A stretch of DNA of 64,000 nucleotides from Sipunculus nudus (Eukaryota > Annelida > Sipuncula > Golfingiida > Sipunculidae): contig CM049310.1 of NCBI GenBank assembly GCA_026874595.1, positions 37,527,558 through 37,591,557 of the forward strand. Reading direction: 5' to 3'. This document shows, one piece after another, positions 50,873 through 63,890 of the stretch (the stretch's first letter is position 1; each line of letters opens with the position of its first letter). Made by a program: the position numbers and the translations under genes. Below the pieces are notes generated by a model. That model saw only the letters and a list, made by a program, of their open reading frames with translations. It had not been told where the DNA came from and did no database searches.

Positions 50873-51619
50873 TCAGCTGATGACGGCTGTCTCCAAACAA
50901 CTCAATGGTGTTAAGTTATTAATTAATCAGTGGCACCGGGTACTTGATCCATAAGCAGTGAGACGTGACATATTGTAAACACAGACGCGGCCAGGTCAGC
51001 TGAGCCCGAGTGATAACACCCCGGTTTGACGAAATATTCCTGACGTGTTTTAAGCTGGAATCAGGAAATCAGGAAGTTGGCGTATGATCAAGGGAATGTG
51101 GCACATTTGGGTAAAAAAAGCACCTGGCCGATGGCGGATAGCGGATAGCGAGACTGGCAAATGAACGAGGTAAATCTGTGGTAAGGAAATCGTGGGTTCG
51201 TCATTTGTTGGCGGAAGGCGAGGTTAGCGGATGAACAAGGGGCGAATGAAAGAGACTAGACTGTATGTTACTTAAATTTTTTTGGAGCAAGCCTTATTTA
51301 TAAGTATACTTTATAAGTATAAATTACACCATAGACTTGCACAACATAGAGTAGAGAAGCATGTTTTGAACAATAAAATTTTGACAGTTTCTGAAAATTT
51401 TGTTTCAGTATATTGACCCTTTTATACAATTAACGCATTGTCATCTTAATTACAGCCGAGATATTTGTACTTTTTAACGAAAGTCAGCTTTTTTCACCCA
51501 TTATTAGCTTAGCTAATGCTGAGGACATTACTTTCCTTTTATCCGTTATGTGCATACACACAGTGTACGTTTATCAAATTTAATTTGATGTGACATTCCG
51601 TGACCATAAATTAAGCTAA

Positions 51620-52770
51620 TCAGTTTTTGTTAACCTTTTATAGAGGGTGCAAACAGGACTCTGTCATCTGTATACATAAGATGATCAATGGTTGTTCTAC
51701 TAAAGCCTCATCCAAGTGCTTGTTTGATTAAAATACGACTGAAATCGTCCATGTTACTATTAAAAAGATTTGGTGACAATACACTACCCTTTCGGACCCC
51801 ATTAATAACCTTAAAATAAGATAATGCAAGAGATTTTTAACTGACACATATTCTTTGGTGAAGGTACCCGAAACATAATATTCTTATAAGATATAATAAT
51901 ATTCTCCTTTTGACTAGTTTACGAAACAACGTTCTGTAATAGATTCTGTCAAATAGTGATGAAGAATTAAAAAAGCGGACGAACGTGTGATCCGGATTCT
52001 CGATAAAAACCTTAAACTTCTTTTAACAAGCATATGCACAATTCAGTTCCGTGGCCTCTTCTGTAACCAAACTGGTTAACTGACAATTAGAGGTACAATA
52101 TGAGTCTACTAAACAGTACAAATTCAAATAATTTAGGTAAAATTGTAGTAAGAGCGATGGGCCTGAAGTTTCCCTTGTCTTTCACGACAGTTACCAAGAT
52201 ACTACGTATCATTACTTCTGACATGTACCCATGAACGAGAAGGACTTTAAACAAAGAGCTCTCTTTTATTTAAAGCAGCTTTAGTATTAATAAAATATTC
52301 ACTTGCCAAACCATCTGGATCGTTAGATTTGCCAGATTCAAGTTTTATGATTGCATTTAGTATTTAATCCTCACGCTCAATAACAGTTACAATGCGCCTC
52401 CCACATATGTAGAATTTCCGTATCGCCTAAAATGCCGTTGACGGTTGTCCGGCATAGCATGTGCTGAACTCTCCTACGTTTGACATCTTTCCAAAATTAT
52501 TTTTTTATTACTGGAGCATATGCTCCTTCCACGGGAATCTGCTCTAGCTTGCTCATCTTTGCGTCTAGAATAACGAAGAGCGTATTTAAATAGGCGCTTA
52601 GTGGAACGCATCGTGTCATATACGGGGCCATAAGTTGTCTTACCAGCTTGCATGCAATAAAAAACGCCTGTTTAGCAGCAAGATATGCATCTTTGACACG
52701 TTCATTTTATCCTGGTATATTTCTGTTGTAGTTTATACGTTTAGGATAGGCACCAGTTTGATGACAAACC
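51620..52770 (-). pseudogene. Non-LTR retrotransposon (LINE) RT fossil
   Basis: Minus strand. The post-endonuclease linker (YNRNIPG, NERVKDAYLAAKQAF, FWKDVK; 52440-52760) is followed by RT blocks: ESGKSNDPDGL (about 52330), FRPIALTTIL (about 52150), a damaged motif A region (about 51930-52000), GVRKGSVLSPNLFN and MDDFSR (about 51750-51810), and HLMYTDD for YADD (about 51660-51680). Frame changes and stops separate the blocks. The clade is not assigned; it is clearly different from the RTE at 46.6 kb. Confidence 0.8.
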
Positions 52771-53840
52771 AGATGATCTGACACGGTTGTCACCGCTTTA
52801 ACTTTAGTGTTGTACTGGTAATCTATTTGAGACGGTGTAGTTTATCTATACAATTAATGTTCCGGCATAGCGAGAAATCTGGTGCGGATTGTGTGCCACG
52901 AATAAAAATATTCAACACCATTACAATATTGTGACAATGTTATTTTGTTTGCTTTCCCCAAGCCTGTTTAACGTACGTTGCTCTGTGTTAAAGGCTACAC
53001 AAGGAATCAGTGGCGTATTAACAGAAAACAGATTGGCAGGTGATATGATTTCACAAAATCTCGAAGGATTTCAATATCACCAATTGCTTTATGAGAATCA
53101 TAAATACTCATGCAGTTGACCGCCGAGACATACCCCGGTACAATTTAAAGAAAACTAGTCACTCAGTTTGAGAAAAGACAAGTGCAAGTAATCCTGAAAC
53201 GCAAGGCTGACTTGATGGCATTGTATGAAGAAAATCAACAGGGAACTAAAGACAATCTTTATAATATCTGTATAACTCCCTTCATATTTTGTGTTAAATT
53301 ATTTAATTATTAATAGATATCAAAAGCTTATTCATTATAATTTATCATATTTTTTTCATGTAATATGAATATTAATACAGCCTTGATTTTGGCTGAAAAC
53401 CTAAAAGCATTCTGCCAGGAGTCCTGTCCTGATTTATGGCAGTCCATGAGTCATCTTGGGGTATGGCGGCAAACTGAAGAAAACTGAAGTACTAAAAGAA
53501 ACTGTCAAGTTGAAGGCACAGTCAACTCCGAATGCATATTTTGGAGGAGTGTAGATTGTACAATTTATAAAATGCCCATCGACTTGTATTATGGCTTAGT
53601 CAATCTATTTGTTTCATTTGTGTGTTAATTTCTATGTGAATAAAACTTTTGAATCATATTCATGTGTTATTTATTTTTCTTTATATTTTAAATTGAACAA
53701 GAACAACAACCTTTCATTTGGAATACCCATATAATCGCCTGCGTTAATATTAGCAGACTAATGTAAAAGCATCCCGCTGCTAACCCTGTTAACAAAACCA
53801 CTTTGCCTGGTCCTGCAGGTGGTGGCGTTAGTGGGATTTA

Positions 53841-53847
<7 letters not shown>

Positions 53848-53915
<68 letters not shown>

Positions 53916-53993
53916 GATTATAAAAATAATAATGATTATAATAATAATAATAATAATAATAATAATTATTATTATTATTATTATTATTATAAT
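53848..53993. repeat. (TA)n then palindromic (AAT)n(ATT)n
   Basis: A TA run at 53845-53910 is followed by AAT repeats turning into ATT repeats (53938-53990), which form a self-complementary trinucleotide palindrome. Open frames over it are artefacts. Confidence 0.95.
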
Positions 53994-54926
53994 GAATGCT
54001 CGCCCCTCTAGGAAAAAAATAATTAAAGGTTCCTCTAACACCAGTAAATAAAGACTGTCGCCTTTTTACAAAAGTAAAGCGTCCTTTATATAAAAAAATT
54101 ATGATGAACTCTAAAATGTTTTGGATCTTTTGTCCCTCTTTTCTCATTACTTGTGTGTACAGCTGCTAAGAGACGAATTAACTGACGTCGATAATAACAT
54201 TTAAAACCTTGATGTACGGACAAATAATGACTTCTCTAGAGCAAGCAATAAGAATGAAGAATTAATAGCAAATGAATAAATGATTTGGACATTGATTTTT
54301 TTCTATCAACAGATTTTTGAATAAAAAAAAGACTCGGGTATATGAAAGATCAATCCTTAAGGTATCATGTTGAGATGAACATGAAAAGAGAGCCCACCGA
54401 TGCAAATATTTCTTTCTTTGTTTATTCTTGAATAAATAATCAGTCAAAAAATTAAAGACACAAATACATATAAAAATTCAAGTGCATAAAATAACATTGA
54501 AATGACAAACGAAAAACTCATTATTTGAAATACATTAAACTCATACCTACCCTAACACTCGTTTAAAATGAAATTTAAAATTACTAATACCTTTACCAAG
54601 TAAAATGGGAGTATAATTAACACCAACGAATGTCGCTAGATGACATTGTGTGTTTGTGCGAGCAGCTTCGTCCAGGGTGACAAGTGATGTGTAATCCGGC
54701 ATATTTTATTTCGAACAGTCCGCCGAATATTTTTATTCATACATTCGTGGCCCGTGACCCACCATTTCACAAGCTTTTATTGATATTTACTAATTTTTTT
54801 CCATATTGTGTGGAAAAGTGACAAAATTTGAAAGGATGTTCATCGAGATATATTGTTTTTTTCAATCCCTCTAAAAAATAAATGGCCTTTCGAGACTTTT
54901 CGAGTTCTTGATTGGATAGTGATAGT

Positions 54927-54928
<2 letters not shown>

Positions 54929-55016
<88 letters not shown>
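54929..55016. repeat. (TA)n(GA)n in 3' flank of unit C
   Basis: TA run to about 54979, then GA run to 55016. It occupies the position of the TA tracts in the 3' flanks of units A and B, but without a hammerhead next to it. Confidence 0.95.
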
Positions 55017-55021
<5 letters not shown>

Positions 55022-55085
55022 ATAACCGAAAAATTCTTTTCCATGGCCGTACCATATTTTTTATACATTTGTTTCAATGTTTTAT

Positions 55086-55332
55086 TTAATGAAGAGTTGT
55101 ATCACTGTATGCTGCAAGTTTAACTGTGGTTATGGCAGTGACGTTTACGTCAATAGTTTTTGTTCTAGGTCTAGTCATTAGAGAGTCGACATGGCGCATG
55201 ATCAGTGACCTATTGACCTCAACCAATATATGCGTGTACAGCTTCATTGGGTGGAATGCCTTAAGTTCGTACTGTGCACTGTTGATCCCGTCTTTCAGGA
55301 ACCGTTGTTTCCTTCCATACAGATAATGATAT
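55086..55332 (-). CDS. Unit C exon 6 (C-terminal)
   Basis: Acceptor TTTACAG. It encodes [21 protein letters not shown] and LYTHILVEV. An extra [12 protein letters not shown] is inserted relative to unit B, and it ends 55086-55088 after SDTTLH. Confidence 0.87.
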
Positions 55333-58300
55333 CTGTAAAAAAAATATGCACTATAGTTAATGAATAAGCCATACAATGCATGGTAAAACTCCTACAAAAC
55401 TTTTCTGTTCTTATTTCTTTATGGTTTTCTAATTTAAATAGAACCTCTGTTAGGAAAAAGGTATGATTCCTGGCTGAATTTATTTAAAACACAGAATTTG
55501 GTGTATATGAAAAGCAAATAATGTTTTTATGTTCATCGAAAGTTTTGACTTATTAATTATCCGGCATAACCATAACGCCAAAAAATGTATTTATAACCCA
55601 GTATGGTATTTATAGTTATATATAGATATATAGTTTTGCGAATCAGCATTTAGCATTAGCATAACACTTTAACATTAGAGTATTTCTGGCTTTCTTATTA
55701 GCTGCGGCATCACCTTCGTTGCCCTCTCTCCGCACGCGGGTGGTTTACAGATTTATACCGAGCGATCTGTGACGGATACCGGAGGACGCGGTACTTCTGG
55801 TTCATGAGCCTAAATCATATCAATATAAAATATAATGATTCAATCGCTCCATATATGTTCAGGGTAAATAGCAAGTTTAAAGCTTTTAAGATGAAGTTAG
55901 CATATTACCACATATGATCATATAACAATTAAAATAAGGCTACGATATAGAGATAGAAACATTAGGCTACCATATGATTGAGTAAAGTCATTTTTAGTTT
56001 TTTTTTTATTTATAATTTCTGGTCATCTGGTAATTGGCTATTGATATCCTTGATATCTGATAAGCGCTGTCCGTGTTATGTGAGGCATTCAAGGAGGTTT
56101 TTTTGCCACCCCCCCCCCCCCCCGAATAAGCGTCATTGCCTCCGCCTAGCGGGAAATGCGTTTTTACCCCCGATCCTGTGTTTGTTCACAAAATAACTCA
56201 CGAATTCATAAATCTAAGCTCATGACATTTTCAGGGCATTTCAAAAGATTTTGGCGTGGATACCGCCCATGATCCGGATTCAGCAACATCACATGTTCAC
56301 AAACTAACAGTGACCCATGCACGACCGGACCTGGTATATTTACCACAGTTAAAACAGGAATTCCTTAGAAAATAGGCATTCCTTAAATATGCATCCCTTA
56401 GATATTTTTAGTAATGAATATGTTATTTTTTTAAATTCCTACTAAACTCACACACGATCATGTCTGTTTTATAATAAAAATTCTCTCAGATTTATGTGTG
56501 GCACTTGGACCCCAATGAAACAGCGCTACTGTCAATCTGCATTAGCATATAATTGATGAGTCATTTGAGGGGCGAGACGAGTTTCTCTTTAAGGCCAAAA
56601 AGCCTGGACATTTTACGTGTGATCAACTAAGAAAACTAGCTGCCCAGCAGCTACCTATATCATATAATCATATCATGGGAACCAAGTGTCTTTTCTGAAA
56701 GGATTCAAAGTGCCACAAGTTTTTTTTAAATACACTAGGCTGGCACGCGGTTCGTTAAAAATTAAATTAAGCATCTAGGCCTATTATATAAGGATTAAGG
56801 ATTATCCTTGTGACTGGCTTATATACACTGAGACAATTGTTTTATACACTGGCACAAAGACAATTGCAGAGTACTAACAGCGAATCGAGGTCAGCAAAGA
56901 AATAAAACGCGAGAATAATAGCTGCAGGAAATAAAGAATGTGGGTAGGAAATAAAAAATATAAACCTTGCATAAAACATGCAGTAAGTTTTGAAAAACTA
57001 GATAAAACACGACAGAGGGCTCTTTATCACACAAAAAAAGTCATACTGATGACCACTAGCACGACTTTTATAGAACAAAAGCTATTAGAATAGATTAAAA
57101 ACTCACTGCAGGGGCGAATCCAGGATTTCGGAAAGGGGGTTCAACTAGAGAGGACTAGTGAAAAACCTAAAAAAAGGGACCCTAGATCCGGAAAGGGGGG
57201 GGGGGAGGGTCCAGGCCGCAAAACCCTTTTAAAAAATGTTGCTCCGGATTAAAAAAAAAGGGGGGGGGGGGGCTTCCGGACCCCCAGGACCCCCCCCCCC
57301 CCCCCCGGATCCGCTTCTGCACTTTACCGTTTTATAGTTTTCATAGTTCTTATGGGTTCTAAAATTTTGTCAGTCTGACCTGCCAAAGAGATCATCGTCC
57401 TCCCCACCCCATCCAAAGTAAGCGTTAGAGAAACCATTGATTCTGTGAAACTGTTCTTCCGTGAAGGCGCTTGCACCTCCAATCAAACTGTCGTACGGAC
57501 GCCTGAAATATATTAGAGATTATATTATCAGGGTGAGTCTATTATGTTATTTTGTCAGTGATCCCAGTGTGTTTCTCATTATGAAAACATCCCACTTTCA
57601 CTGTAGGTCATAACTTTGACAATATAACCCGCTGTTTTACATCGGCCTGTATACCTGTAGACTGCAAGTCACATGAGCAGCAGCCACATATTAAGAGCAA
57701 AGAATAAATATTTTGACGCAGCACTTAGTCTGTATGAATCTCACAGGCGTAGGATAAAACAAAAACTTCATTATGGAAAGAAGTGCCCTGTATTGCAGTT
57801 CTTTATATATGAGAAAACACGACATATTCATCCATTGCCTCAATACACATAACATAATTAAAAAGCAATAAAACACCAGAGCAGAACGGTTCATGTCATC
57901 TAGCATCAAATTCAATGAAACGGAGTGACAAGCAACACAACCGGTTTTATCAAATCCTGCCTGAACCCATTCTATTGGTTTTGTTTCCTCTTTTTTATTT
58001 AATTCATACCATGACATTTTTCTGGGTTTTTTCCACTCCGTCAAAACCACGTGAGAAGTCCAGGGGTAATGTTTTAATGGATTATTCTGCGAGAAAGCCT
58101 CCCATAAATCTAGTATTATCTACAAATTAAGGATAAACCCACATCTGCTTGGCATTATACATTTCCGTGGAATATATAAATTTCGGCCGGAGTTAAAACC
58201 ACTGCACAGCATTTTAATCCTCTTTGCCTCCTAGTGACATTACACAAAAAAAAAATTTTGCTGTGCCCTATCTGGTCTCACAACATTATTTAATATATGC

Positions 58301-61300
58301 ACAGTCTGGTCTGCCAAAGGTATTTATATGTGCCCTTGCTATATATCAGCTCTGATCTACGTTAACTCAGCACTTCAATGATAAAATATAGCGTCATGCT
58401 AAAGGACTTTTCCAACGGTGTTCTTTTGGCTGACACGTTTGAATGGCATTCTAGGTGAATACCATGGATGTAAACAAGCCTATTGAAACTTTTAGGCGAG
58501 ACAAATTAAATGACCATACGTATAGTCATTCAAGATGCATCCTTCAAAATAAACTTATGCAAATGACCCTTGACAAGTTACACATAATAAAAATGACATT
58601 CTCTTTAGTGTTTTATTGTATATACTTATAGCATTAAATGTGATATCGAGTACAGCTCTCCTTTCCGTACTTTAAATTACAACACTCACGAGAAGAATAC
58701 ATACACAATATATGGTAAGCCCAATAAACTTCACGAACGAATAAGATTTTGCTTACAGAGTATATGGAATACCTGGACAGGTGGCTGCACTGTCCTTTCA
58801 TTTGGACAAACAATAACACATACGTGTACTTCCATCTGCTGCTCACTGCTGATAGATGGCGAGGATGATCGGAGCACTTGTAGTTTATTCTATCATCCTC
58901 CGGCAGCTCATCAATGTCGTGTAAAATAAAGCAGTCGTAGCGCCCCCTGGCGGTAATCTCTATAAACCCGGCATTGTAAAGCAGGCCTTTGTTGAACATT
59001 TCCCTTTTCGTCTTAAACACAGAAAGTTACGATTCATACTTTAATCATGTTTTTATCGGGGGATCATTTTTTCCAAAAGTTTCAGTTCTATTTGATCTTT
59101 GATATCCACATATTCACAATTAAAAGACAAGTATATTTGGCGATATAGAATAAAAATAGTTAATTCAGTTTGTCATAAAATACCGCTTGTGTATAGCTTG
59201 TAAAAAGACAAAGAGGGTGTAGGTATAACATAAAGTTGTGCCGTCATTCTCTACGAGTAAAACTTTATATGAGCAACAACCAACCTGTTCTATCAGAAAT
59301 ATTGTGTAGTCAAGCTTCTGTCGCTGAAGAAAAGGATGCATATGGTTTAAGAAAATCCCGAGGTTTCGTTTTCGTTCGCGGTAGGTTACCAAAATGGCCA
59401 CACGTTGTTGCGCCCTGCAGTTAGGCGGTCTCCATCGCCCACCATAAACGTCAGGGAACTTGTCATGTAGGTTTTCCAGATAAAAATCCTGCTCAACCAC
59501 TTTTATCGCACCTCCTGTAAAGAGTCTACATAATATTTATTTTAAAATATTGTTTATATACAACAAATGTCGCTAAACTGTTCCATGAATGATTGTGTAT
59601 GCTTACTTGTTCGTTTCCAAAGAATTCTATTTCAAGAGACGCTGTATATTAACCATATTCCCTTCAATGAAAAGTGTACACTATTGTTTTGGTATGGAAT
59701 ATTGTTTGACATTCTTGTCGTGTCTCACAAATAATGATAGTCCCGATCTCTCGAGAAAACAATTTCTAGACATAACATTATCAATATATATATGTTAATG
59801 ATACGTTAAATATTCGAAAGGTCACAACAGTATGATATATAAAATAAATGTAATGCTATTTTAATCTTTGCTTCATCGTTAAAAGAATGTATCATTCGCT
59901 TTACATTTCAGTTAATTTGTAAAATAAATTTGTTAAGAGCCTGATTTTATTGTAATTTTTTACACGCACAAAAACAATTACCAATTCCATTAAATATTAT
60001 TTTTAGAAAACAAGTTAAAAATTATTTAGAAACACAATCGTATCTTATTTTTTACCTGTTTAACAAGAATTTGCAATGGCCATGAGTAAATATATACCAA
60101 CCATTAAAGTTTTTATTAATCATCATGTTCCGTTCACTTCATTATTCTAACACAATTATGCAGTTACCTCAGCGTCCTTATACAGATCTTGGTCTATACT
60201 TTCATAAGTCAGGCACTATAGATTTATCTATCTATTATTATTATTACTATTATTATTACCATATTTCTCTGATCAGACACCCGGTCTTGAATAGCCAACT
60301 GCATTATATAATAGCCCGGGTAAAACAATTTCTCTATACAATGAACGATGGCGTTAAAAAAATGCCAGTCTTGTTCAAAGGTTAGGTGTAAGAGTAGTTT
60401 TCTTGATGGCGCCAGATGTATTTTCCCGTCAACATAAAATGTTCATTTACCGGTCAAATTGACAGGAGATTGTTGTTTGAGTTTCTGTTTGTGTGCGTGT
60501 TAATTCTGATATTATTTTAAATTCAGTTGTAAGTCGTCTTTTTTGTACAAGCATGCCTATTTTTTCAATATGGTACACAATATATTTAAAATAAAGAAAT
60601 CAACAGTTTATTTCAGCCCAAAAATCTAGAAATCAGTTTTCAAAAGACCCCCCTTCAGATTAGTGTCATATCAACCCTCTGGCATTACGACCAGATTACT
60701 GGCATCAGAGTGTCATTACATCTAAGTCTGAGGAACGCATGATAAGACATAATGAAGTGCATATATTTTCATAATTTCTGACAACAATTCATGGCCTTCA
60801 GGTACACTGTCAATCAATATAAACCAGACTAATCGTTAGTATTTTATGGGGAACTTTCTAATAAATCCAGACATGAGCGAGAAAAGTTCCGTTTTAACCC
60901 AGCACTTTGGCAAACCCCTCGGCATGTTTGTTGTGTTTATTACCGCATGAGCACATGCATGGGTCGCACGGGTTACAAGACGCAGGCAGCTTTCAGGCGA
61001 TACAGAATTGACCCGTGTTCATGGAGACGGTGTTTCAGTTTGGGTTGTAAGCTCACATGTATACTGCTATGTTAATTTACCATTCTTAGCATGATAATGA
61101 GACTTTGGGCCGTTTACCACAATATGAATGCAACCTGATGCAATAACATTGCGATACATTCCTCGAAATTACGACTTACCAGCCCAATCATTCGATTGCA
61201 TACTGAGTCGGGTTGTCACGGCTTCCCTTCTGATATGTCTAGACCTCATGTGGACTCGGTCATATTCAGTCTGTGCGAAGCGTTTGTTATCCCGGCTATA

Positions 61301-63268
61301 TTGACAGAGTGCCCGCATTAAGTAGGATATTTGGCATATTTTATAGATTTGGAAATCAAAGGAAGGGTTAGGCTGTCAGATTTTAATTATATTTTACAGG
61401 TAACTATACAATAAAAAAAGTACAAGACAACAAAACCAGCAGCGAAGTGTAAGAAAAGCAAAATGAAAGGCAAATTGGATGTTGTTCTGATTTGCATCTT
61501 GTATGGTTGTAACAACTCGATCAGCTCTACAAGATAAAAGTTTCGATAGGATTTAACTTAATAGAGTATTCATGACAGCATTTAGAAGAACCTAGTCAGT
61601 ATACCCAGAAAGCACATATCTGAGGAATCTTTGTTGAATAACTGAAACATGTAAGTGGATATCACATACTTTTTTTCTGAAAGTTCTCTGACGTCTCAAA
61701 TTTACTGAAGCGTGAGACGACAAACACTTATCATTTTATCATTCAAAACAGATACTAATCATTTGGAAATGGGACAGACTATCAATGTCATTTACATCTT
61801 CACGCATCAACGGTTTTGAATTTCAGAGAACCTCTTATAAAAAAGTATGAGACCAATTATTGAGTAAGTATATCCGAGGCATATCCTCTGTTGCCATATC
61901 TATCAAGATCTCTATGCTAAAATCGAATACAGCAAACGTGTTAGATAGGACGAAACGTTGCACCTTTAAAATTTTAGGTGTTTACGTTCCTTTTATTTGC
62001 AGCTGTGTATGATGCAAAGCAGGCAACATCCGAATAGCTTTTAGTTTGTCTTTCCCGGCAGTAACTCCATAGCCGTATTCTATTTTTATTAATAGAATAT
62101 GATGATTAATAACTTCTTTTGGTTGTTTTATTCGCGTGTCTAACACAATTCTAGATCAAACTTACTACCCACAAGGCCGTATAGGCTATGTTTTTTTTTT
62201 CTTGGATGCGTAAATCTATGTATATACAAACATACATACATACATACATACATACATACATACATACATTCATACATATACAATTAATAGTATATCCCTG
62301 TTGTTTGAAGTCGAAGTATGTGTGTGTTTGGGGGGGTGTGTGTGACTATGAGTGAATGCAGTGATATGTAATTAAGGATAATGGCATCAACCCATGGAGA
62401 TGTTATCCATTATACTATATAGAACAAAGAGTAGGACTCCAGCGTGAAGACTGTATATAGTAAGCTGTTTTCTTGTAATCTGCTTGTTTATTCGTGCAAT
62501 TGTACTTTATATATATTTAAATCTTTTTTTTAACATGTTGTGATTTAATACCACTCATGAGACTATTCGATGTATAGTATTTCCAAAACTTCGGGAATAA
62601 TGATTTATATAGAAATCTGTAACCGTAAAGCTGCTTATTGATTGAACGAAGTAATGATATTTACCAACTATTTGCCAATAGTTATAAAGCAATCTTTATG
62701 TACATGGTTGGTGTGTTTAAAGAGTACAAAACAGAGCTAATGTCGATCTAGTTAATTTTAAATGCAGCATACTTGTAGGCCACATGTCGACAGAACTATC
62801 GAACTTATATGCAGCCTATTTAGCATCCTCATCGAGATATACAGAGGGGTTCTGGACATGTGAAAGCACGGCTGTCGAATAGGGTCTTTTATACCGCTAG
62901 TATATACATGGTCTACCCTCAAATACATGGCTATACGGTCACCTCATGCAATACGGCATTTCGGTAACCATATTTGAGATAATAGGAATTCTAGTTACCT
63001 GAACTTGTAATTAACTAAAGTTAGTTCATTTAATAACAATGTAAAAATATATTTGACAAATATAGGTGTGCAAGCACCGGCTAGGACCAACATGTTACCT
63101 ACCCTTCAGCGAGTCGCACAATTTTAGAACTCCAGACACATCATGAGAATCGTGTAGTTTGCCTGCTGACAACTCGGGACAATTCATATATTTTCTTCTT
63201 CTAAGAATTATCATAGTAAGTAGTACTGCAAGCAGCACTAGCACAAAGCGTAGACTTCGATTCCTCAT
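55086..63268 (-). CDS. Unit C: beta-1,4-GalNAc/Gal-transferase (GT7), six exons
   Basis: Exons in order: 63268-63103, 59514-59285, 59011-58824, 57502-57380, 55809-55714, 55332-55086, joined 1050 nt, 349 residues. All splice sites are consensus and in phase. MRNRSLRF is followed by a hydrophobic anchor (about residues 8-22) and RRRK, a stem with LCDSLK, then the GT7 domain: [28 protein letters not shown] (DxD at 164-166), Leu201 at the bovine Tyr289 position, and GWGGEDDD (225-232). The end, DGINSAQY to LYTHILVEV, carries a 12-residue segment absent from unit B and then a shorter tail. An in-frame ATG 31 codons upstream (63361) is a possible alternative start. Predicted Golgi enzyme making a beta-1,4-linked GalNAc (or Gal) on GlcNAc. 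Confidence 0.88.
55714..55809 (-). CDS. Unit C exon 5
   Basis: 96 nt, acceptor GATTTAG and donor GTGATG. It encodes the ARYKSVNH metal-ligand segment. Frame intact, unlike unit A. Confidence 0.88.
57109..57323. mobile_element. G/C-tract MITE with GCAG-GCG-ATCC ends
   Basis: About 215 bp. The left end GCAGGGGCGAATCCAGG and the right end read in reverse, GCAGAAGCGGATCCGG, are near-identical inverted repeats. Inside are long G, A and C runs. It sits in the intron between exons 5 and 4 of unit C. Confidence 0.55.
57380..57502 (-). CDS. Unit C exon 4 (donor and acceptor site)
   Basis: 123 nt, acceptor TATTTCAG and donor GTCAGA. It encodes [16 protein letters not shown] and [10 protein letters not shown]. 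Leu is retained at the donor-specificity position. Confidence 0.92.
58824..59011 (-). CDS. Unit C exon 3 (DxD exon)
   Basis: 188 nt, acceptor TTTAAG and donor GTATGT. It encodes [26 protein letters not shown] and the C-x5-RHLS block. Confidence 0.9.
59285..59514 (-). CDS. Unit C exon 2
   Basis: 230 nt, acceptor TTTACAG and donor GTTGGT. It encodes [17 protein letters not shown] and [11 protein letters not shown]. Same boundaries as unit B. Confidence 0.9.
59525..63090 (-). other. Intron 1 of unit C
   Basis: Contains a (TTA)n tract at 60233-60258, GCCGGG-type repeat motifs at 60275-60370, a (CATA)n tract at 62228-62278, and sequence homologous to unit A (61640-62640) and unit 0 (62650-63090). 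No gene of its own is seen. Confidence 0.6.
63103..63268 (-). CDS. Unit C exon 1 (signal anchor)
   Basis: The ATG is at 63266-63268. It encodes MRNRSLRF, a hydrophobic anchor, ILRRRKY and a stem ending in LCDSLK. The GTAGGT donor leaves phase 1, matching exon 2. It is intact where unit 0 has a 2-bp deletion and a nonsense codon. Confidence 0.85.
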
Positions 63269-63359
63269 GCTCCCACTAACCAATGCGAGACACTGACGAT
63301 AGATCTTGATTGCTGTGCTTTTCGATCCCTCGTTAACTTGATAGGCATCGTATATCCAC

Positions 63360-63470
63360 ATCTATATCTATCTGTCTATATCTATCTATCTGACTATACA
63401 TCTATCTATCCATCTACAAGTATCTCTCTCTCTCTCTCTCTCTCCCTGTCTCTCTCTCTCTTTGTATATA
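63360..63470. repeat. TCTA and CT microsatellites 5' of unit C
   Basis: TCTA repeats followed by CT repeats, matching 1745-1835 upstream of unit 0. Confidence 0.9.
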
Positions 63471-63514
63471 TAAGATTATTAATATAAGATTATTTTCTCT
63501 ACGGAAAATAGAAT

Positions 63515-63890
63515 GGAGCCAATCCTGTTTTCGAGCCAGAGGCACAACCCAGAAAGACTCATGTCAAAAACTAAACAAGGTTCCCAGGTCAATAAAGGGG
63601 GGGGGGGGGTTCCAAGCAACAAAATTGGTCTGGGAAACCTTTTAAAACGTGAATTCTGTTGATCCCAAGCCACAAAATTGGTCTGGGAACGCTTATAAAA
63701 GGTTGATTCTGCTGATGAAAAAGGATGGCTCCGGAACCATCGAGATTCCCTTGTGCGAGCCTATGTCAGGTTCACATTACGTCAGCGTTCCAACCGCTTC
63801 GGGAGTAAAACAAGCTTCAATGAAAAGACAGGTCCGCCTTCATATGCACCCCGTCAGATACACTTCTTAAATCCTTAAGGCTTTAAAAGG
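63515..63890. repeat. Interspersed G-tract repeat, paralogue of 1880-2165
   Basis: Shows the CAAAATTGGTCTGGGAAC block twice (63618 and 63673) around a short internal duplication, then the same 3' part as the unit 0 copy. Confidence 0.6.

Noticed and set aside
53758-54147. 129-codon frame across the TA and AAT microsatellites
   Set aside because: Composed of poly-Tyr/Ile and poly-Asn produced by the repeats; likewise the frames at 4003, 17637, 21389, 35133 and 54767-55089.
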